Program-made: the position numbers and the translations under genes
Notes under the pieces: model-generated
What the model saw: only the letters and a program-made list of their open reading frames with translations
The model's database searches: none
What the model was told of the DNA's origin: nothing
Assembly (NCBI GenBank): GCA_024449915.1
Contig: JAMZAV010000909.1
Coordinates: forward strand, 1 to 64,000
DNA length: 64,000 bases
From: Sweltsa coloradensis
Lineage: Eukaryota; Arthropoda; Insecta; Plecoptera; Chloroperlidae
Direction: 5' to 3'
Shown here: one piece after another, positions 62,209 through 64,000 of the stretch
Layout of the letters: every line of letters starts with the position of its first letter
How positions within the stretch are numbered: the first letter of the stretch is position 1

Positions 62209-64000
62209 TAAATGGCCGTGACCACACACAATAGCCATGTAATTTTACAGGGATTAATCGCAAAAGGCCAATACAACAAGCGGGAAAAGTAAAAAAATCA
62301 AACAAAGTGACTACAATGTTTCATATTTTACGTAAAAAGACATGTACTAGGCATAGTGTGACAATGTCTTTGTTAAACTGATTAATTACATAACGTTTTC
62401 ATTTATTTAACAGCTTAGAAAAATTAATACAAATAATTTTTCACAAAACAAAATCATTACCCTGATTTTGCTCAAGATTTTTAGGAAGACAAGAACTTCC
62501 AACCATTATATTTCATTCCATCCGACTGTGCCCCTAGATGCACGCACACAATAAAAACCAAACATGACCTCCAATTGACAATGCACGTGAACAAGGATGA
62601 TAGGCTACAGAATCAGAATCTGAATGTTACAGGTCACTCTGGGGGCTGGAGGTGGGGCTAGCCTCCCAAAAGGTCTTGAAGTAAGAGTTAGTTGACAAAA
62701 ATAATACTATAGCAAAATTATTATATAAAGTTTATTCTTAGATATTAATCATATAATTGATTTTAATATTTTGTGATTTAATCAGAAACGTTTGGCAACA
62801 GGGAGGTGGTGGGGTAGCATAAATGTCTATGCCTAACTCATCATCTCGATTAGCCAAAGTGCATGGCTAAAAACCCCAAAAATTATTTTTTACCACGTGA
62901 TCTATAGCACAATACTACACTTAAATGACCATTTAAAAAATTATATCTTGGAACTGTGATTTAACACGAATTTTTAAATTTTTTTGATCCAGAAATTGGC
63001 AAAAATTGGTGTTTTGGAAAATTTCTTAAATCGGCTTTAAACTGCTTCTTTTTTGGTCCACATAGATACTAGAGCATAGTACCAATCTAAAATGCCCCTT
63101 TATAACATCGTGTCTTGAGACTGTGCCCAAATATACCCTCAAACACGCAAAAATATGCATTCCAAAATCACACCCCATCTTGGTAATCAGCATATTTTGA
63201 CCGAAATACTTGCCCAATTTACAAAACAAAATATAGAGAATTTACAGAAAAGGCTGTCGAGTACGTCAATAATGGCCAATATTTTTTTGGATCAAAATCC
63301 TCCAAGGTCACGGGGCATAAAGATCGTCCCCATGTTATTTCTTATGGGAGATTTTGGCCGATGGGACCAAGCTCGAAAAATGTCATGTTTGACAATTTTT
63401 TGGGAGGTCATGGTGGCCCCAATAATTTTTCTGTTTATTGCTAAATTCATTACTAGTTAGCCTGAATGAAATATATTTTTTTAGTTTAGCGGTTAAATAC
63501 CCCTTTAAGCAATATCCAATCAATCCAATCAATTCATCCAGCCAGAGTAGCCCAGGAATTATAGATTTGACATCAACATCCTTAACCTAAAGCTGTTTTT
63601 TGGCACACATGTATCATTTGTCATTCTTAAAAACGTACAGAGAGTTCCCAAAAGCACAGACGCTTGCTTCCTCCGCTATCGCGCCAAAGAACTTAAGTCA
63701 CACTGTCACATAAAAAATGCTTGAAAAAACCTGAACCAATAGAGATATCTCTGTGATTTTTGTTCAAAATAATCGGGACTATGTATCCTTTGTGCTCAAT
63801 ATCCAAAACATATATTATTACCATTAATATTAGTCACAAACACGAATAGTGCTGGTGCCTAACTTAGTACTTCCAAGAAAAATCCCGTAAATATTGAATT
63901 AGGTCGAGTTCACGAAAAATTATCAAGACATAATAAATATGCGGGTGGCTGTCTTGTAGAAGACACTTTTTCATTTTTTACCGTGCGATGAAAATTGACT
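62209..64000. other. No gene recognised; split LINE-F tail
   Basis: Mostly single-copy-looking. CTCGATTAGCCAAAGTGCATGG (62848-62867) and TTAAGCAATATCCAATC (63505-63521) are the two halves of the LINE-F 3' end, so 62868-63504 may be an insertion in it. I could not define its ends. A 101-codon + frame at 63155-63460 shows no domain. Confidence 0.4.

Overview
This 64 kb window looks like nuclear DNA of an arthropod, most likely an insect, with a repeat-rich genome. It is AT-rich, has spliced genes with GT-AG introns, and is packed with non-LTR retrotransposon fragments, short retroposons and small DNA transposons. I see no bacterial or phage features. I cannot name the species. Repeat boundaries were read by eye and are usually good to about 10 bp. 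Family names used here (SINE-A, LINE-B, SINE-C, element E, LINE-F, foldback D) are labels for this window only.

Only one host protein gene is well supported. It lies on the + strand at 29539-40141 and has four coding exons (29539-29544, 31027-31144, 34855-34953, 40065-40141). Together they give an exact 99-codon frame for a small secreted protein. A TATA box and initiator lie upstream and tandem AATAAA signals lie downstream. Its introns (about 1.5, 3.7 and 5.1 kb) carry the same repeats as the flanks. A second, isolated exon-like stretch on the minus strand (25108-25214) is only a weak candidate.

Two related retroposon families fill most of the rest. LINE-B is a non-LTR retrotransposon with reverse transcriptase and RNase H. 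The longest copy is 54511-56448, a separate fragment at 7289-7604 holds the RT core, and about 35 mostly 5'-truncated copies are scattered through the window. SINE-A is a non-coding unit of about 370-400 bp with more than 60 full or partial copies. The 3' end of SINE-A matches the 3' end of LINE-B over about 30 bp, including the core CAACCGTTAGGTCATA, so SINE-A probably borrows the LINE-B machinery. Nearly every copy of both families has its 3' end on the left, i.e. lies on the minus strand. Only three plus-strand SINE-A pieces were found (16678-16716, 24199-24566, 49926-49965).

Layout: 1-7 kb is LINE-B, SINE-A and element E in a stretch with many apparent homopolymer errors. 7-29 kb is a dense mosaic of nested repeats, including a SINE-A interrupted by a hAT-like element and by an opposite-strand SINE-A (23163-24670). 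29-40 kb is the gene. 40-43 kb is largely single-copy. 43-59 kb is the densest SINE-A/LINE-B region, with tandem SINE-A copies (45450-46643), a roughly 950 bp segmental duplication (49414-50399 and 51429-52379), the longest LINE-B, a foldback element and a hAT MITE. 59-64 kb is mostly single-copy with an inverted-repeat element (60122-60718) and further fragments.
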